A stretch of 64,000 nt of DNA from Nitrincola sp048264025 (GCF_048264025.1 NZ_JBLXDN010000008.1:62001-126000), one strand, 5' to 3'. Positions 45,839-55,039 are shown, counted from the first letter of the stretch. Notes: a model not told the origin generated them from the sequence alone. Numbers and translations: made by a program.

Positions 45839-46648
45839 TCAGAGTGCCGGCAGGTACATAAGACCCAGCAGAAACACTGGCGCTGCTGCCGTCAGGCTAT
45901 CAATTCTATCGAGGACGCCACCATGACCAGGCAGAAGCGTACCACTGTCTTTGATACCTCTCTCGCGTTTGAACATGCTTTCAAACAGATCACCCAACAC
46001 TGAAGCCATGGCGGTAATCACAGCCAGCAGTACAAGAAAGACTGTCGCGACCAACGAAAGTTCACGAAAAAAGGCATACGACAGCGCAATGACCACGCAA
46101 GCAAGCAAACCACCAGCCAGGCCTTCCAGCGTTTTTCCCGGACTGACCTTGGGCATGAGCTTATGCTTACCCAGTGCCTTACCTGAAAAATAGGCGCCGG
46201 TATCGGCGCCCCATACCAGAAAGAGCAACAGAAGAATCAGCCACTCACCCTGCTCAAGCGCTTTAATTTCCCTTAAGGCCAGCCAGGCGGGAATCAGAAC
46301 CAGAAGACCTATAAATAATTTGGGCGTACCGGCTTTCCAGCGCACCCCTTCAGGGTAGCGCAACACCATGGTAAGAGCGAGCAGCCAGAAAGCACCCGCC
46401 ACAAGCATCACCTGCGCAACAACCACACTGGTCGCAAACCACTCGAGCAGCAGAATCAGGACGGCGCCAACCGTCACATAAATCACACGGCCACGCAGAT
46501 CAAAACGACAAAAATTTGACCATTCCCAAACACCGTACAGCGTAGCCAATGCCACCAGCAATGAAAACAGCCATACCGGCGCCCAGATCACTGCACTCAG
46601 GACCAGAACACTCAACACAACGGCTGTGATAACTCTTTGCTTCAGCAC
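45839..46648 (-). CDS. cdsA: phosphatidate cytidylyltransferase
   Basis: Makes CDP-diacylglycerol, the precursor of all phospholipids. The 269-residue membrane protein has about eight helices and ends with the family signature KRERGIKDSGTLLPGHGGVLDRIDSL, with the metal-binding Asp. It follows uppS by 3 bases. The gene normally found next, dxr, is missing. Confidence 0.96.
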   Translation of the reverse strand: MLKQRVITAVVLSVLVLSAVIWAPVWLFSLLVALATLYGVWEWSNFCRFDLRGRVIYVTVGAVLILLLEWFATSVVVAQVMLVAGAFWLLALTMVLRYPEGVRWKAGTPKLFIGLLVLIPAWLALREIKALEQGEWLILLLLFLVWGADTGAYFSGKALGKHKLMPKVSPGKTLEGLAGGLLACVVIALSYAFFRELSLVATVFLVLLAVITAMASVLGDLFESMFKRERGIKDSGTLLPGHGGVLDRIDSLTAAAPVFLLGLMYLPAL

Positions 46649-46651
46649 TAT

Positions 46652-47398
46652 TCAGGCCTCTATCTGGTCCGATGTTTTTCCAAAGCGGCGTTGACGACTA
46701 GCAAAACTCTCTATTGCTTTACGCAATTCCACTTTCCCAAAATCCGGCCAGTAACAATCGCAGAAATACAGCTCTGTATAAGCCATCTGCCAGATTAAAA
46801 AGTTACTGATACGCTGCTCACCACCGGTGCGAATACAAAGATCCGGTTCAGGCACACCTGCCAGAGAGGTAAAGCTATCGAAGATGGCTTCATCAAGATC
46901 AGACGGCTTTAACTGTCCATCCAGGCAGGACTGCATTGCAGTACGTGCGGCCTGTACCACATCCCAGCGACCACCATAATTAGCAGCAATATTCAGCATT
47001 AAGCCCTCGTTATCCGCCGTCAGCGCTTCTGCTGCGGCCATTTTTTGCTGTAGTCTGGTAGAAAAACGCTGACGATCACCGATTATATTCAAACGAATAC
47101 CATGACGATGCAGCTTTTTCACCTCCCGATCCAGCGAGAGCATAAACAGATCCATTAGCCCCCGAACTTCCTTTTCCGGACGCTTCCAGTTTTCACTACT
47201 GAACGCAAATAGCGTCAGCACTTCTACACCCTGTTCAACACAGCCTTCTATGGTTTGGCGAACACTGCTGACGCCGGCCTTATGACCAGCAACACCCGGC
47301 AGATGGCGCTGCTTTGCCCAACGATTATTGCCATCCATAATAATGGCAATATGACGTGGAACCGCCGCAGTGATTGTTTGACTTGCAGATGTGGACAT
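46652..47398 (-). CDS. uppS: undecaprenyl diphosphate synthase
   Basis: Condenses isopentenyl diphosphate units onto farnesyl diphosphate to make the C55 lipid carrier. The 248-residue cis-prenyltransferase has AIIMDGNNRWAKQR with the catalytic Asp, FAFSSENWKRP, and RTGGEQRISNFLIWQMAYTEL. Its presence shows that the cell still needs isoprenoid precursors although three MEP genes are absent nearby. Confidence 0.97.
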   Translation of the reverse strand: MSTSASQTITAAVPRHIAIIMDGNNRWAKQRHLPGVAGHKAGVSSVRQTIEGCVEQGVEVLTLFAFSSENWKRPEKEVRGLMDLFMLSLDREVKKLHRHGIRLNIIGDRQRFSTRLQQKMAAAEALTADNEGLMLNIAANYGGRWDVVQAARTAMQSCLDGQLKPSDLDEAIFDSFTSLAGVPEPDLCIRTGGEQRISNFLIWQMAYTELYFCDCYWPDFGKVELRKAIESFASRQRRFGKTSDQIEA

Positions 47399-47441
47399 AA
47401 GACGAGTGGCGGGACTTACGCCCCGCGCTCCGGCAGATACA

Positions 47442-47999
47442 TTAAATTTCCATAAGATCTGACTCTTTTTGAGTCAGCAATGCGTCCACTTCCGATACGA
47501 ACTTATCGGTCAGCTTCTGAACTGTGTCTTCACCACGGCGCTCTTCATCTTCACTGATGGCTTTTTCTTTCAACAGATCTTTGATGCTACTGTTGGCGTC
47601 ACGACGAATATTACGAATGGCCACTTTAGCCGCTTCTGACTCTGATCGTGCCTGCTTGATATAGCCTTTACGCGTTTCTTCAGTCAGAGCAGGCATGGGC
47701 ACACGAATCACATCACCAGCCGTATTAGGATTAATCCCCAGATCCGACTTCATGATGGCCTTTTCAATTTCTGGCACCATCTTCTTCTCCCAAGGGATTA
47801 ACGTCAGCATTCTTGAATCTTCAACGTTAATATTGGCAACCTGGGACAGCGGTACCATAGAACCATAATAGGACACCTGCACACTATCCAAAATACTGGG
47901 ATGTGCGCGGCCGGTACGAATTTTTTTGAAGTTATCGACCAGAGACTCAACACTTTTGGCCATACGCACTTCAGCGTCTTTAGTTATTTCATTAAGCAT
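47442..47999 (-). CDS. frr: ribosome recycling factor
   Basis: Splits post-termination ribosomes together with EF-G. The 185-residue protein is a three-helix bundle plus beta domain, with SVESLVDNFKKIRTGRAHPSIL and the C-terminal EDEERRGEDTVQKLTDKFV. I start it at ATG 47999, which gives MLNEITKDAEVRM and overlaps pyrH by 8 bases; the frame to 48050 is an artefact. Confidence 0.96.
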   Translation of the reverse strand: MLNEITKDAEVRMAKSVESLVDNFKKIRTGRAHPSILDSVQVSYYGSMVPLSQVANINVEDSRMLTLIPWEKKMVPEIEKAIMKSDLGINPNTAGDVIRVPMPALTEETRKGYIKQARSESEAAKVAIRNIRRDANSSIKDLLKEKAISEDEERRGEDTVQKLTDKFVSEVDALLTQKESDLMEI

Positions 48000-48747
48000 A
48001 GGTTTCTCCTGCAGCCGGATCGGCATCAATAAGTGTTCCTTCGTCCCCACCCATCACCAGATTCACCAGCGCACCGTGTTTATTCATATTAAACACACGT
48101 ACCGGCATATTATGATCACGGGTCAGACAGATTGCCGTCATATCCATGACACCCAACTGTTTTTCCAGAACTTCATCAAAACTTAAATGTTTGTAACGCT
48201 TTGCCGACGGGTCTTTCATCGGATCAGCCGTATAGACACCATCAACCTTGGTAGCCTTAACCACCACATCGGCCTCTACTTCTATACCGCGAAGGCATGC
48301 TGCCGAATCCGTGGTAAAGAAAGGGTTACCCGTTCCAGCCGCGAAAATTACCACATCGTTCTGACGCAGATAGCGCATGGCATTACGACGATCATAATGA
48401 TCGACCACACCCGACATGGGAATTGCTGACATCACCCGGGTAGCGATATTACAGCGCTCCAGCGCATCACGTAACGCCAAGGCATTCATGACGGTTGCCA
48501 GCATCCCCATATGATCACCGGTAACACGATCAAGCCCGGCGGCACTCAGCGCAGCACCACGGAACAGATTGCCACCACCTATGACGATACCTACCTGAAC
48601 ACCGATACCTACCAACTGCCCTATTTCAAGCGCCATACGGTTAAGTACTTTGGGATCAATACCGAAATTTACTTCACCCAGCAGCGCTTCACCACTGAGT
48701 TTGAGGAGAATACGTTTATATCTGGATTGTTTATCAGCGACCGGCAT
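47992..48747 (-). CDS. pyrH: uridylate kinase
   Basis: Phosphorylates UMP to UDP as a hexamer regulated by GTP and UTP. The 251-residue amino-acid-kinase fold protein has RILLKLSGEALLG, GIVIGGGNLFRG, DHMGMLATVMNALAL and a C-terminal VRVFNMNKHGAL. It overlaps frr and is separated from tsf by 192 bases containing a strong hairpin. Confidence 0.97.
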   Translation of the reverse strand: MPVADKQSRYKRILLKLSGEALLGEVNFGIDPKVLNRMALEIGQLVGIGVQVGIVIGGGNLFRGAALSAAGLDRVTGDHMGMLATVMNALALRDALERCNIATRVMSAIPMSGVVDHYDRRNAMRYLRQNDVVIFAAGTGNPFFTTDSAACLRGIEVEADVVVKATKVDGVYTADPMKDPSAKRYKHLSFDEVLEKQLGVMDMTAICLTRDHNMPVRVFNMNKHGALVNLVMGGDEGTLIDADPAAGETYA

Positions 48748-48841
48748 CGATGGGTTCTCCGCACTTAATGAGTTGCAACAGTGTACAAGAAAACAGCGCG
48801 ATTACGCAGTTTTTTCTGCCGAAAAACAGCCTGCCCAACAG

Positions 48842-48874
48842 CACTATGGGCAAGCTCAGCGCTTACCCATAGTG
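48842..48874 (-). terminator. strong hairpin between tsf and pyrH
   Basis: CACTATGGGCAAGC (48842-48855) pairs with GCTTACCCATAGTG (48861-48874) around a 5-base loop: 13 Watson-Crick pairs plus one position that is G-U only in the minus-strand RNA. It lies after tsf and before pyrH. A T5 tract follows, about 15 bases downstream, so it may be a partial terminator or a processing site. Confidence 0.6.
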
Positions 48875-48939
48875 TATTTATCCAGCCCGAACATGAATAG
48901 ATCAAAGATTCAGACCCTGTCTGGGGCAGACTAGACCAA

Positions 48940-49803
48940 TCAGCCCTTCAGCTGCTCAGCCACTTCATCAGCAAAGCTTTTCTTCTCACCAAGGTCGATG
49001 CCTTCACCTACAGCGACACGAACAAATGAAACCACCTCAGCACCGGCCGCTTTGACCAGCTGACCAACAGTCTGCTCAGGGTTTTTAACAAACGCCTGCT
49101 CGACCAGACTGTTTTCAGCGAGGAACTTCTTGATCCGTCCCATCGCCATTTTTTCTTTGATCTCCTGTGGCTTACCTTCCATATCCGGCTGCGCCATGAT
49201 GATCTCTTTCTCACGCGTCAACTCTTCCTGCGGCATATCGTCAGGCTTAGCTACACGCGGGTTAACGGCGGTAACGTGCATGGCAACATCACGTGCCACA
49301 TCAGCGCTGGCACCACTAAGCGCCACAACAGCCGCCAGACGATTCGTGCTATGCACATAACCATCAACCATCGCACCTTCAACCAGGAACACACGACGCA
49401 CAGTGATATTTTCACCGATTTTCTGCACCAGTGCTTCACGCGCAGTTTCCAGCTCACCCGCCATCAGTGCAACAACATCAGTCTGCTTATCGGCAAATGC
49501 CTTATCCAGCACTTTGTTAACAAAGCCCAGAAAGTTATCATCACGTGCGACAAAATCGGTTTCAGAATTTACTTCCAACAGCACGGCATAGCTGTTGTCA
49601 TCGGCAACACGCAATGCAACCACACCATCAGCCGCTGTACGGCCTGCTTTTTTGGCTGCCTTCATGCCAGAAGATTTGCGCAGATCATCAATTGCTTTTT
49701 CGATATCGCCTTCCGACTCAACCAGGGCTTTTTTACATTCCATCATGCCCAGACCGGTACGCTCACGCAGCTCTTTTACCATCGCAGCAGAGATATTCGC
49801 CAT
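48940..49803 (-). CDS. tsf: elongation factor Ts
   Basis: Exchanges GDP for GTP on EF-Tu. The 287-residue protein has the UBA-like N-terminal domain with RERTGLGMMECKKALVE, the core VLLEVNSETDFVARDDNF and the C-terminal module. I start it at ATG 49803, behind GAGG, because MANISAAMVKELRERTG matches the family. It follows rpsB after two hairpins. Confidence 0.97.
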   Translation of the reverse strand: MANISAAMVKELRERTGLGMMECKKALVESEGDIEKAIDDLRKSSGMKAAKKAGRTAADGVVALRVADDNSYAVLLEVNSETDFVARDDNFLGFVNKVLDKAFADKQTDVVALMAGELETAREALVQKIGENITVRRVFLVEGAMVDGYVHSTNRLAAVVALSGASADVARDVAMHVTAVNPRVAKPDDMPQEELTREKEIIMAQPDMEGKPQEIKEKMAMGRIKKFLAENSLVEQAFVKNPEQTVGQLVKAAGAEVVSFVRVAVGEGIDLGEKKSFADEVAEQLKG

Positions 49804-49845
49804 GTTACTCATCCTCAAAACATCAATTATTCATTAATCTGATCG

Positions 49846-49868
49846 AAAAAAGGGGAGCTTCGCTCCCC
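49846..49868 (-). terminator. terminator/attenuator between rpsB and tsf
   Basis: On the minus strand a 7-bp stem GGGGAGC/GCTCCCC with a GAA loop is followed by six T residues. A second hairpin, AAGCCTG/CAGGCTT (49884-49903), lies just upstream after the rpsB stop. A similar partial terminator separates rpsB and tsf in E. coli and lowers tsf expression. Confidence 0.8.
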
Positions 49869-49912
49869 CGTCTGACAATCACCAAGCCTGACACGCCAGG
49901 CTTACAAACTGA

Positions 49913-50647
49913 TTACTCAGCCGCTGTTTCTTCAACTTCAACGAATTCGCTCTTATCAGCTACTGTTTTACCCTGACCTTCAATACAAGCATCAGCAACA
50001 GAACCAGCATAGATCTGAATCGCACGCAAAGCGTCATCATTACCAGGAATAATGTAGTCAACACCGTCTGGGTTGCTGTTGGTATCAACAACACCGATTA
50101 CCGGGATGCCCAGCTTGTTGGCTTCATTGATAGCAATACGCTCATGATCCACGTCGATAACAAACAGTGCATCAGGCAGACCGCCCATTTCTTTGATACC
50201 GCCGATAGAGCGCTCAAGCTTCTCCATCTCACGGGCACGCATCAGCGCTTCTTTTTTGGTCAACTTGTCGAAAGTTCCGTCCTGAGACATGGTCTCAAGC
50301 TCACGCAGACGACGGATAGACTGGCGAATAGTTTTATAGTTAGTCAGCATACCACCCAACCAGCGGTGATTAACGTAAGGCATGCCAGAACGAACAGCTT
50401 CTTCCTTGATCACTTTACTGGCAGCACGCTTGGTGCCAACAAACAAAATTTTATTTTTGTTTGAAGCCATGTTGTGCACCACATCCAGCGCGTTATTCAA
50501 CGCAGGCAGGGTGTGTTCAAGGTTGATAATATGGATTTTGTTACGTGCACCGAAGATGAACTTGGTCATCTTGGGGTTCCAGTAACGGGTCTGGTGACCG
50601 AAATGTACGCCCGCTTTCAGCAGGTCACGCATTGAAACTCTAGCCAT
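49913..50647 (-). CDS. rpsB: 30S ribosomal protein S2
   Basis: Binds the head-body junction of the small ribosomal subunit and is needed for S1 binding. The 244-residue protein has MRDLLKAGVHFGHQTRYWNPKM, FVGTKRAASKVIKEEA, VNHRWLGGMLTNYKTI and VIDVDHERIAINEANKLGIP. I start it at ATG 50647 (MARVSMRDLL), behind AGGAA; the frame to 50680 is too long. Confidence 0.98.
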   Translation of the reverse strand: MARVSMRDLLKAGVHFGHQTRYWNPKMTKFIFGARNKIHIINLEHTLPALNNALDVVHNMASNKNKILFVGTKRAASKVIKEEAVRSGMPYVNHRWLGGMLTNYKTIRQSIRRLRELETMSQDGTFDKLTKKEALMRAREMEKLERSIGGIKEMGGLPDALFVIDVDHERIAINEANKLGIPVIGVVDTNSNPDGVDYIIPGNDDALRAIQIYAGSVADACIEGQGKTVADKSEFVEVEETAAE

Positions 50648-50783
50648 TTTGAAATTTCCTGTAGTGGGTTTAACCTCCACCTACCCCATCTTCCCACTGC
50701 CGAAGCAGCACCCAGAAAGCCTGTGCCGGTAAGTGTGTGTGTTAAGTGTGCCTAAGCACGGTTTTTTTGGAGCGCATTTTATA
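50648..50783 (-). promoter_or_regulatory. rpsB promoter region and long 5' leader
   Basis: On the minus strand TTTAAA (50801-50806) and TATAAA (50778-50783) are separated by 17 bases and followed by GC-rich GCGCTCC, a typical ribosomal promoter layout. The predicted transcript has a leader of about 124 bases with several short stems, such as GTGCTTAGGCAC. In Gammaproteobacteria S2 represses its own mRNA through such a leader. The promoter is fairly well supported; the S2 site is inferred. Confidence 0.55.
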
Positions 50784-50878
50784 CCACAAGCCGCGTTTTT
50801 TTTAAAGCGACTTTTAGCGTCTTCAGCTACAAGCTTACCACAATCTACCAGGAAGCTGATCACTCTGATTGTTAACCC

Positions 50879-50908
50879 TTATCACTCTGCTCAGTTATTC
50901 GCTACAAT
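50879..50908 (+). promoter_or_regulatory. candidate map promoter
   Basis: TTATCA (50879-50884) and TACAAT (50903-50908) lie 18 bases apart, about 40 bases before the map start. The 301-base gap between rpsB and map holds this, the rpsB promoter and leader on the other strand, and no other gene. Confidence 0.4.
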
Positions 50909-50948
50909 GTCTGTCAGTTTACAGATTAAGCAGGAAAGAATTGCGCCC

Positions 50949-51719
50949 ATGAGCATTAGCATCAAGACTCCAGAAGAAATTGAAAAAATGCGTATCGCTG
51001 GCCGTCTGGCAGCGGAAGTGCTGGAAATGATCGAGCCTTACGTTAAGCCAGGGGTGACCACTGACGAGCTGAACAGCCTTTGTCACGATCACATCACCCA
51101 TGTACAAAAAGCGATTCCCGCACCGCTGAACTACCATGGTTTTCCCAAATCTATTTGTACGTCGGTGAATCAGGTTGTCTGCCACGGCATTCCCAACAAC
51201 AAAAAGCTCAAAGATGGCGATATCGTCAATATTGATATTACCGTTATCAAAAATGGTTACCACGGCGATACCAGCCAGATGTTTTATGTCGGCAACGTCC
51301 CCGCCCACGCGCAGCGCCTGTGTGAAATCACCCAAGAATGCCTATATAAAGGTATTGCACTGGTCAAACCAGGTGCACGCCTGGGTGATATAGGTGAAGT
51401 GATACAGCGTTATGCCGAGAGCAACCACTATAGTGTGGTTCGCGAGTATTGCGGTCATGGCATCGGCAGTGAATTCCATGAAGACCCGCAAGTACTGCAT
51501 TATGGCAAAGCCGGTACCGGTGATGTACTGCTGGAAGGCATGTGTTTCACCATTGAGCCGATGATTAATGCCGGCAAACGCCAGGTCAAGCTATCCAAGC
51601 GCGATGGCTGGACTGTAGAAACGGCGGATCGTCGCCTGTCAGCACAGTGGGAACACACCCTTCTGGTCACTGCTGACGGTGTTGAAGTTCTCACCCGTCG
51701 TAAAGAAGAGTCCTTCTAG
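50949..51719 (+). CDS. map: methionine aminopeptidase, type I
   Basis: Removes the N-terminal methionine from new proteins. The 256-residue protein has the five metal ligands in NIDITVIKNGYHGDTSQMF (Asp, Asp), GHGIGSEFHE (His), IEPM (Glu) and WEHT (Glu). ATG 50949 is chosen because MSISIKTPEEIEKMRIAGRL is the family N-terminus; the Shine-Dalgarno AGGAA is rather far away. The upstream-extended frame to 50733 is not supported. glnD follows directly. Confidence 0.95.
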   Translation: MSISIKTPEEIEKMRIAGRLAAEVLEMIEPYVKPGVTTDELNSLCHDHITHVQKAIPAPLNYHGFPKSICTSVNQVVCHGIPNNKKLKDGDIVNIDITVIKNGYHGDTSQMFYVGNVPAHAQRLCEITQECLYKGIALVKPGARLGDIGEVIQRYAESNHYSVVREYCGHGIGSEFHEDPQVLHYGKAGTGDVLLEGMCFTIEPMINAGKRQVKLSKRDGWTVETADRRLSAQWEHTLLVTADGVEVLTRRKEESF

Positions 51720-51720
51720 C

Positions 51721-54423
51721 ATGCCTACCACGCCCGTTTACACTCAACCTGTGCCCGAATTTCTGAATCCTGACGCTCTGCGTATCGGTCTTGAACAAGG
51801 CAGCGAAAAACCTCTCAACTTGCTGCGACAAGCCTTGCGCAATGCCGAAACACTGATGGATCAGGATTTTCGCCAAGGGGGGGATATCCGCAGACTGATT
51901 TATGGGCGTGCCTGGGTATTGGACCAAGTACTAACGCTTGCCTGGAAACTATTCAGCTGGCCGGATGAGTCCAAAGTTTCACTGCTGGCCGTGGGCGGCT
52001 ATGGGCGTGGCGAGCTGCACCCTTATTCAGACATCGACATTCTATTGCTCACAGACGAGATCGACGCCAGTGATTTCGCTGATAGTATCAGCGCCTTCCT
52101 GACCCTGCTCTGGGACCTTAAGCTGGATATAGGCTCCAGTGTACGCAGCATCAGTGAATGCTATGATGAGTCGCGCAACGACATCACTATCGCCACCAAT
52201 CTGATTGAATCCAGAACCCTGTGCGGCAACCCAGACCTGCAGCAACGCATGTATGCACGGGTCACCTCCGAACAAGCCTGGTCGGATAAAGAGTTTTTCA
52301 AAGCCAAGCTACAAGAGCAGTCAGAGCGCCACATTCGTACTAACAATACCGAATACAATCTGGAACCCAACCTGAAGAATTCCCCAGGTGGACTGCGTGA
52401 CCTGCAAACCATCGGCTGGGTATCCAAACGCCACTTTGGTGCCACCTATTTGCGCGACCTGGTCGATCATGGCTTTTTAACTGACAGCGAACTGGAATCA
52501 CTGAATAAAGGTGAGCTTTACCTTTGGACGGTTCGCTATGCGTTGCACATGCTGAGTAAGCGCCGTGAAGATCGACTGCTGTTCGACCATCAGCGCACCC
52601 TGGCGGCCTTCTTCGGTTACGAAGATCAGGAAGGCGCGCTGGCGGTTGAACAGTTCATGAGCAATTATTACCGTGTCGCCAAAGCCATGTCCGAATTTAA
52701 TGACATGTTGCTGCAGTATTTTGATGAAGTCATATTGCGCGGTGAGGACCAACACCATACCGAACCTCTGAATAGCCGTTTTCGTATTCACAATGACTAT
52801 TTAGAAGCCACCTATGACAAGGTATTCGAACATCATCCGTTTGCGATGATGGAGCTTTTCGTACTCCTGGCACAAAACCCGAAAATCAAGGGTGTCAGAG
52901 CCGCTACCATCCGACTGGTTCGTGAACACCGTCATCTTATTGACAAGGATTTTCGTAACGACCTGCGCAACACCTCGCTGTTTATGGAACTATTACGCTC
53001 TGAGGAAGGCGTTTCAACACAGCTTAAGCGCATGAACCGCTATGGCATCCTCGGTCGCTATCTGCCTGAGTTTGGTAAAATTGTCGGGCAGATGCAGCAT
53101 GACTTGTTTCATATTTACACTGTGGATGCGCATACGCTCAAAGTGATCCAGATGATGCGGCAGTTTCGCCACGAAAACATGCAGCAGAGCTTTCCACTGG
53201 CCCACCGTATTATTAATCAACTGCCAAAAATTGAGCTACTCTACATTGCCGGCCTTTACCATGACATTGCCAAAGGCCGAGGTGGCGATCATTCCGAGCT
53301 GGGTGCCGAGGATGTCATTGGCTTCTGCCGCCGCCATCACATTGGCAAGTGGGACACACAACTGGTCGCCTGGCTGGTACGGCGCCATCTGTTCATGTCA
53401 ATGACCGCACAGCGTCGGGATATTTCCGACCCCGAAGTGATTCACAAATTCGCACTGGAAGTCAGGGATATAGTGCACCTGAACTACTTATATGTGATGA
53501 CCGTGGCCGATATCAACGCCACCAATCACACTCTCTGGAACAGCTGGCGTGGTACGCTGCTGCGGCAACTCTATACCGAAACCAAACGGGCACTTCGACG
53601 CGGTCTGGAAAATCCGATGAACAAGGAAGACCGCATCGAACAACTGCAAATTGAAGCCCTGCAGCTATTACATCGCATGAACAAAAGCGAAGAGGAAGTA
53701 AGACGCTTCTGGCGCCTGCTAGGTGATGAATACTTTATGCGTGAAGATTCTGCCAATATTGCCTGGCATACGCAGATCATCCTTGAGCATGCGGATCAGC
53801 CATTGCCACTGATTCAGGTACATAAAACCTCCTATCGCCTGTATGAAGGCGCTACCGAAATTTTCATCTATGCCGATGATCTGCCCTACCTGTTTCCGGC
53901 AACCGTGGCGGCCCTCGACCAACTGCACCTTAACGTTGTTGATGCCCGTATTATTCCGACTGACAACGGCCGTACACTGAACACCTATACCGTGCTGACC
54001 GAAGATAACCAACCTCTGTCAGATGACCCGGCTTACCTGCAGAGCATTCAGCAGCATCTGACTGAAGAGCTGGACGATCCGAACGACTTCCCCGAGATTA
54101 TCCAGCGACGCGTACCGCGCGTTCTCAAACTGTTCACCATCCCGACCAGTGTCAATCTGAGCAACGACCCGAGCAGTCAACAGACTGTATTGGAAGTAAT
54201 GACCTCCGATCGTCCTGGACTACTGGCACGTCTAGGACGTATCTTTGTAGAATTTGACATTTCAGTACGTAAAGCCAAAATTTCCAATATTGGCGAACGG
54301 GTAGAGGATTTTTTCTTTATCACCGATGCAGAAGGCAACCCCATCAGTGATCCAGAACTTTGCCAACAATTGCAGACGGCCATCTGCCAGAAACTGGATG
54401 AACATATACAACACAGTAATTGA
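51721..54423 (+). CDS. glnD: bifunctional uridylyltransferase/uridylyl-removing enzyme GlnD
   Basis: Senses glutamine and adds or removes UMP on PII proteins, controlling nitrogen metabolism. The 900-residue protein has the nucleotidyltransferase motif GGYGRGELHPYSDIDILLL, the HD hydrolase domain (LYHDIAKGRGGDHSELG) and two C-terminal ACT domains (EIFIYADDLPYLF and VMTSDRPGLLARLG). The ATG lies 1 base after the map stop, so translation is coupled; the frame opening at 51679 overlaps map and is not used. Confidence 0.96.
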   Translation: MPTTPVYTQPVPEFLNPDALRIGLEQGSEKPLNLLRQALRNAETLMDQDFRQGGDIRRLIYGRAWVLDQVLTLAWKLFSWPDESKVSLLAVGGYGRGELHPYSDIDILLLTDEIDASDFADSISAFLTLLWDLKLDIGSSVRSISECYDESRNDITIATNLIESRTLCGNPDLQQRMYARVTSEQAWSDKEFFKAKLQEQSERHIRTNNTEYNLEPNLKNSPGGLRDLQTIGWVSKRHFGATYLRDLVDHGFLTDSELESLNKGELYLWTVRYALHMLSKRREDRLLFDHQRTLAAFFGYEDQEGALAVEQFMSNYYRVAKAMSEFNDMLLQYFDEVILRGEDQHHTEPLNSRFRIHNDYLEATYDKVFEHHPFAMMELFVLLAQNPKIKGVRAATIRLVREHRHLIDKDFRNDLRNTSLFMELLRSEEGVSTQLKRMNRYGILGRYLPEFGKIVGQMQHDLFHIYTVDAHTLKVIQMMRQFRHENMQQSFPLAHRIINQLPKIELLYIAGLYHDIAKGRGGDHSELGAEDVIGFCRRHHIGKWDTQLVAWLVRRHLFMSMTAQRRDISDPEVIHKFALEVRDIVHLNYLYVMTVADINATNHTLWNSWRGTLLRQLYTETKRALRRGLENPMNKEDRIEQLQIEALQLLHRMNKSEEEVRRFWRLLGDEYFMREDSANIAWHTQIILEHADQPLPLIQVHKTSYRLYEGATEIFIYADDLPYLFPATVAALDQLHLNVVDARIIPTDNGRTLNTYTVLTEDNQPLSDDPAYLQSIQQHLTEELDDPNDFPEIIQRRVPRVLKLFTIPTSVNLSNDPSSQQTVLEVMTSDRPGLLARLGRIFVEFDISVRKAKISNIGERVEDFFFITDAEGNPISDPELCQQLQTAICQKLDEHIQHSN

Positions 54424-54457
54424 ATAGTGACAAAAACAGCAGCTTATCATCAGTTTT

Positions 54458-54484
54458 TAAAGTTTTTCCGAGATCGCCCGATAA
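54458..54484 (+). promoter_or_regulatory. sigma-28 (FliA) type flagellar promoter
   Basis: TAAAGTTT (54458-54465), an 11-base spacer and CCCGATAA (54477-54484) match the sigma-28 consensus TAAAGTTT-N11-GCCGATAA at 15 of 16 positions with exact spacing. It lies about 50 bases before the FlgP-like gene, so the three genes that follow are probably late flagellar genes. Confidence 0.88.
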
Positions 54485-54535
54485 CCTGTATATTCAGTGT
54501 TAGCCTTCCGAGCAGAGCAATAAGAGACCTTGACC

Positions 54536-55039
54536 ATGAACAGACTGACTCCACTACTGATCGCCCTCGTCGCCCTGATCCTGATCAGTGGCTGCTCCTC
54601 CCAATACAACACGCGCAGTGACGCTTTCAAAGATGATTCTGACATTATCATTGTCAAGGTCACTGGCTACGGCGCCCCGAAAAATACGTTTGCCAATGCC
54701 GCTCAGCGCCGCTTGATGACTATGCGCGCATCTGAGATCGATGCGTATCGTAAAGTGGCTGAACAGGTCTCCGGCATTTACATCAGCGGTGACAGCGACC
54801 TAAACAATTTCATAGCCGGTGATGATCGCTTAAGAACCCAGATCAACACCTTCATTCAAGGTGCTTCGATTACCCATCAAGAGATTCTGGATGACGGTGT
54901 TGCCTTGACCCATATGTCTCTACAAGTGAGTCGCAATCAACTGATCCGAATGCTGGAAAAGGAAAACAGCAATCCGGTTCGCCGAGGAGCAAGCCTGGTT
55001 CCTGGTGGTGCGGTTCGTGACCCGGGCTATACCTTTTGA
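54536..55039 (+). CDS. flgP: FlgP-like LPP20 family lipoprotein
   Basis: A predicted outer-membrane lipoprotein of 167 residues with lipobox LISGC and an LPP20-type domain (VTGYGAPKNTFANAAQRRLM, then MRASEIDAYRKVAEQVSGIYISG). FlgP of Vibrio and relatives belongs to this family and is needed for outer-membrane flagellar structures and motility. The start is ATG 54536, as the TTG two codons upstream is unlikely. The sigma-28 promoter and the FlgT-like gene downstream support the flagellar role. Confidence 0.8.
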   Translation: MNRLTPLLIALVALILISGCSSQYNTRSDAFKDDSDIIIVKVTGYGAPKNTFANAAQRRLMTMRASEIDAYRKVAEQVSGIYISGDSDLNNFIAGDDRLRTQINTFIQGASITHQEILDDGVALTHMSLQVSRNQLIRMLEKENSNPVRRGASLVPGGAVRDPGYTF

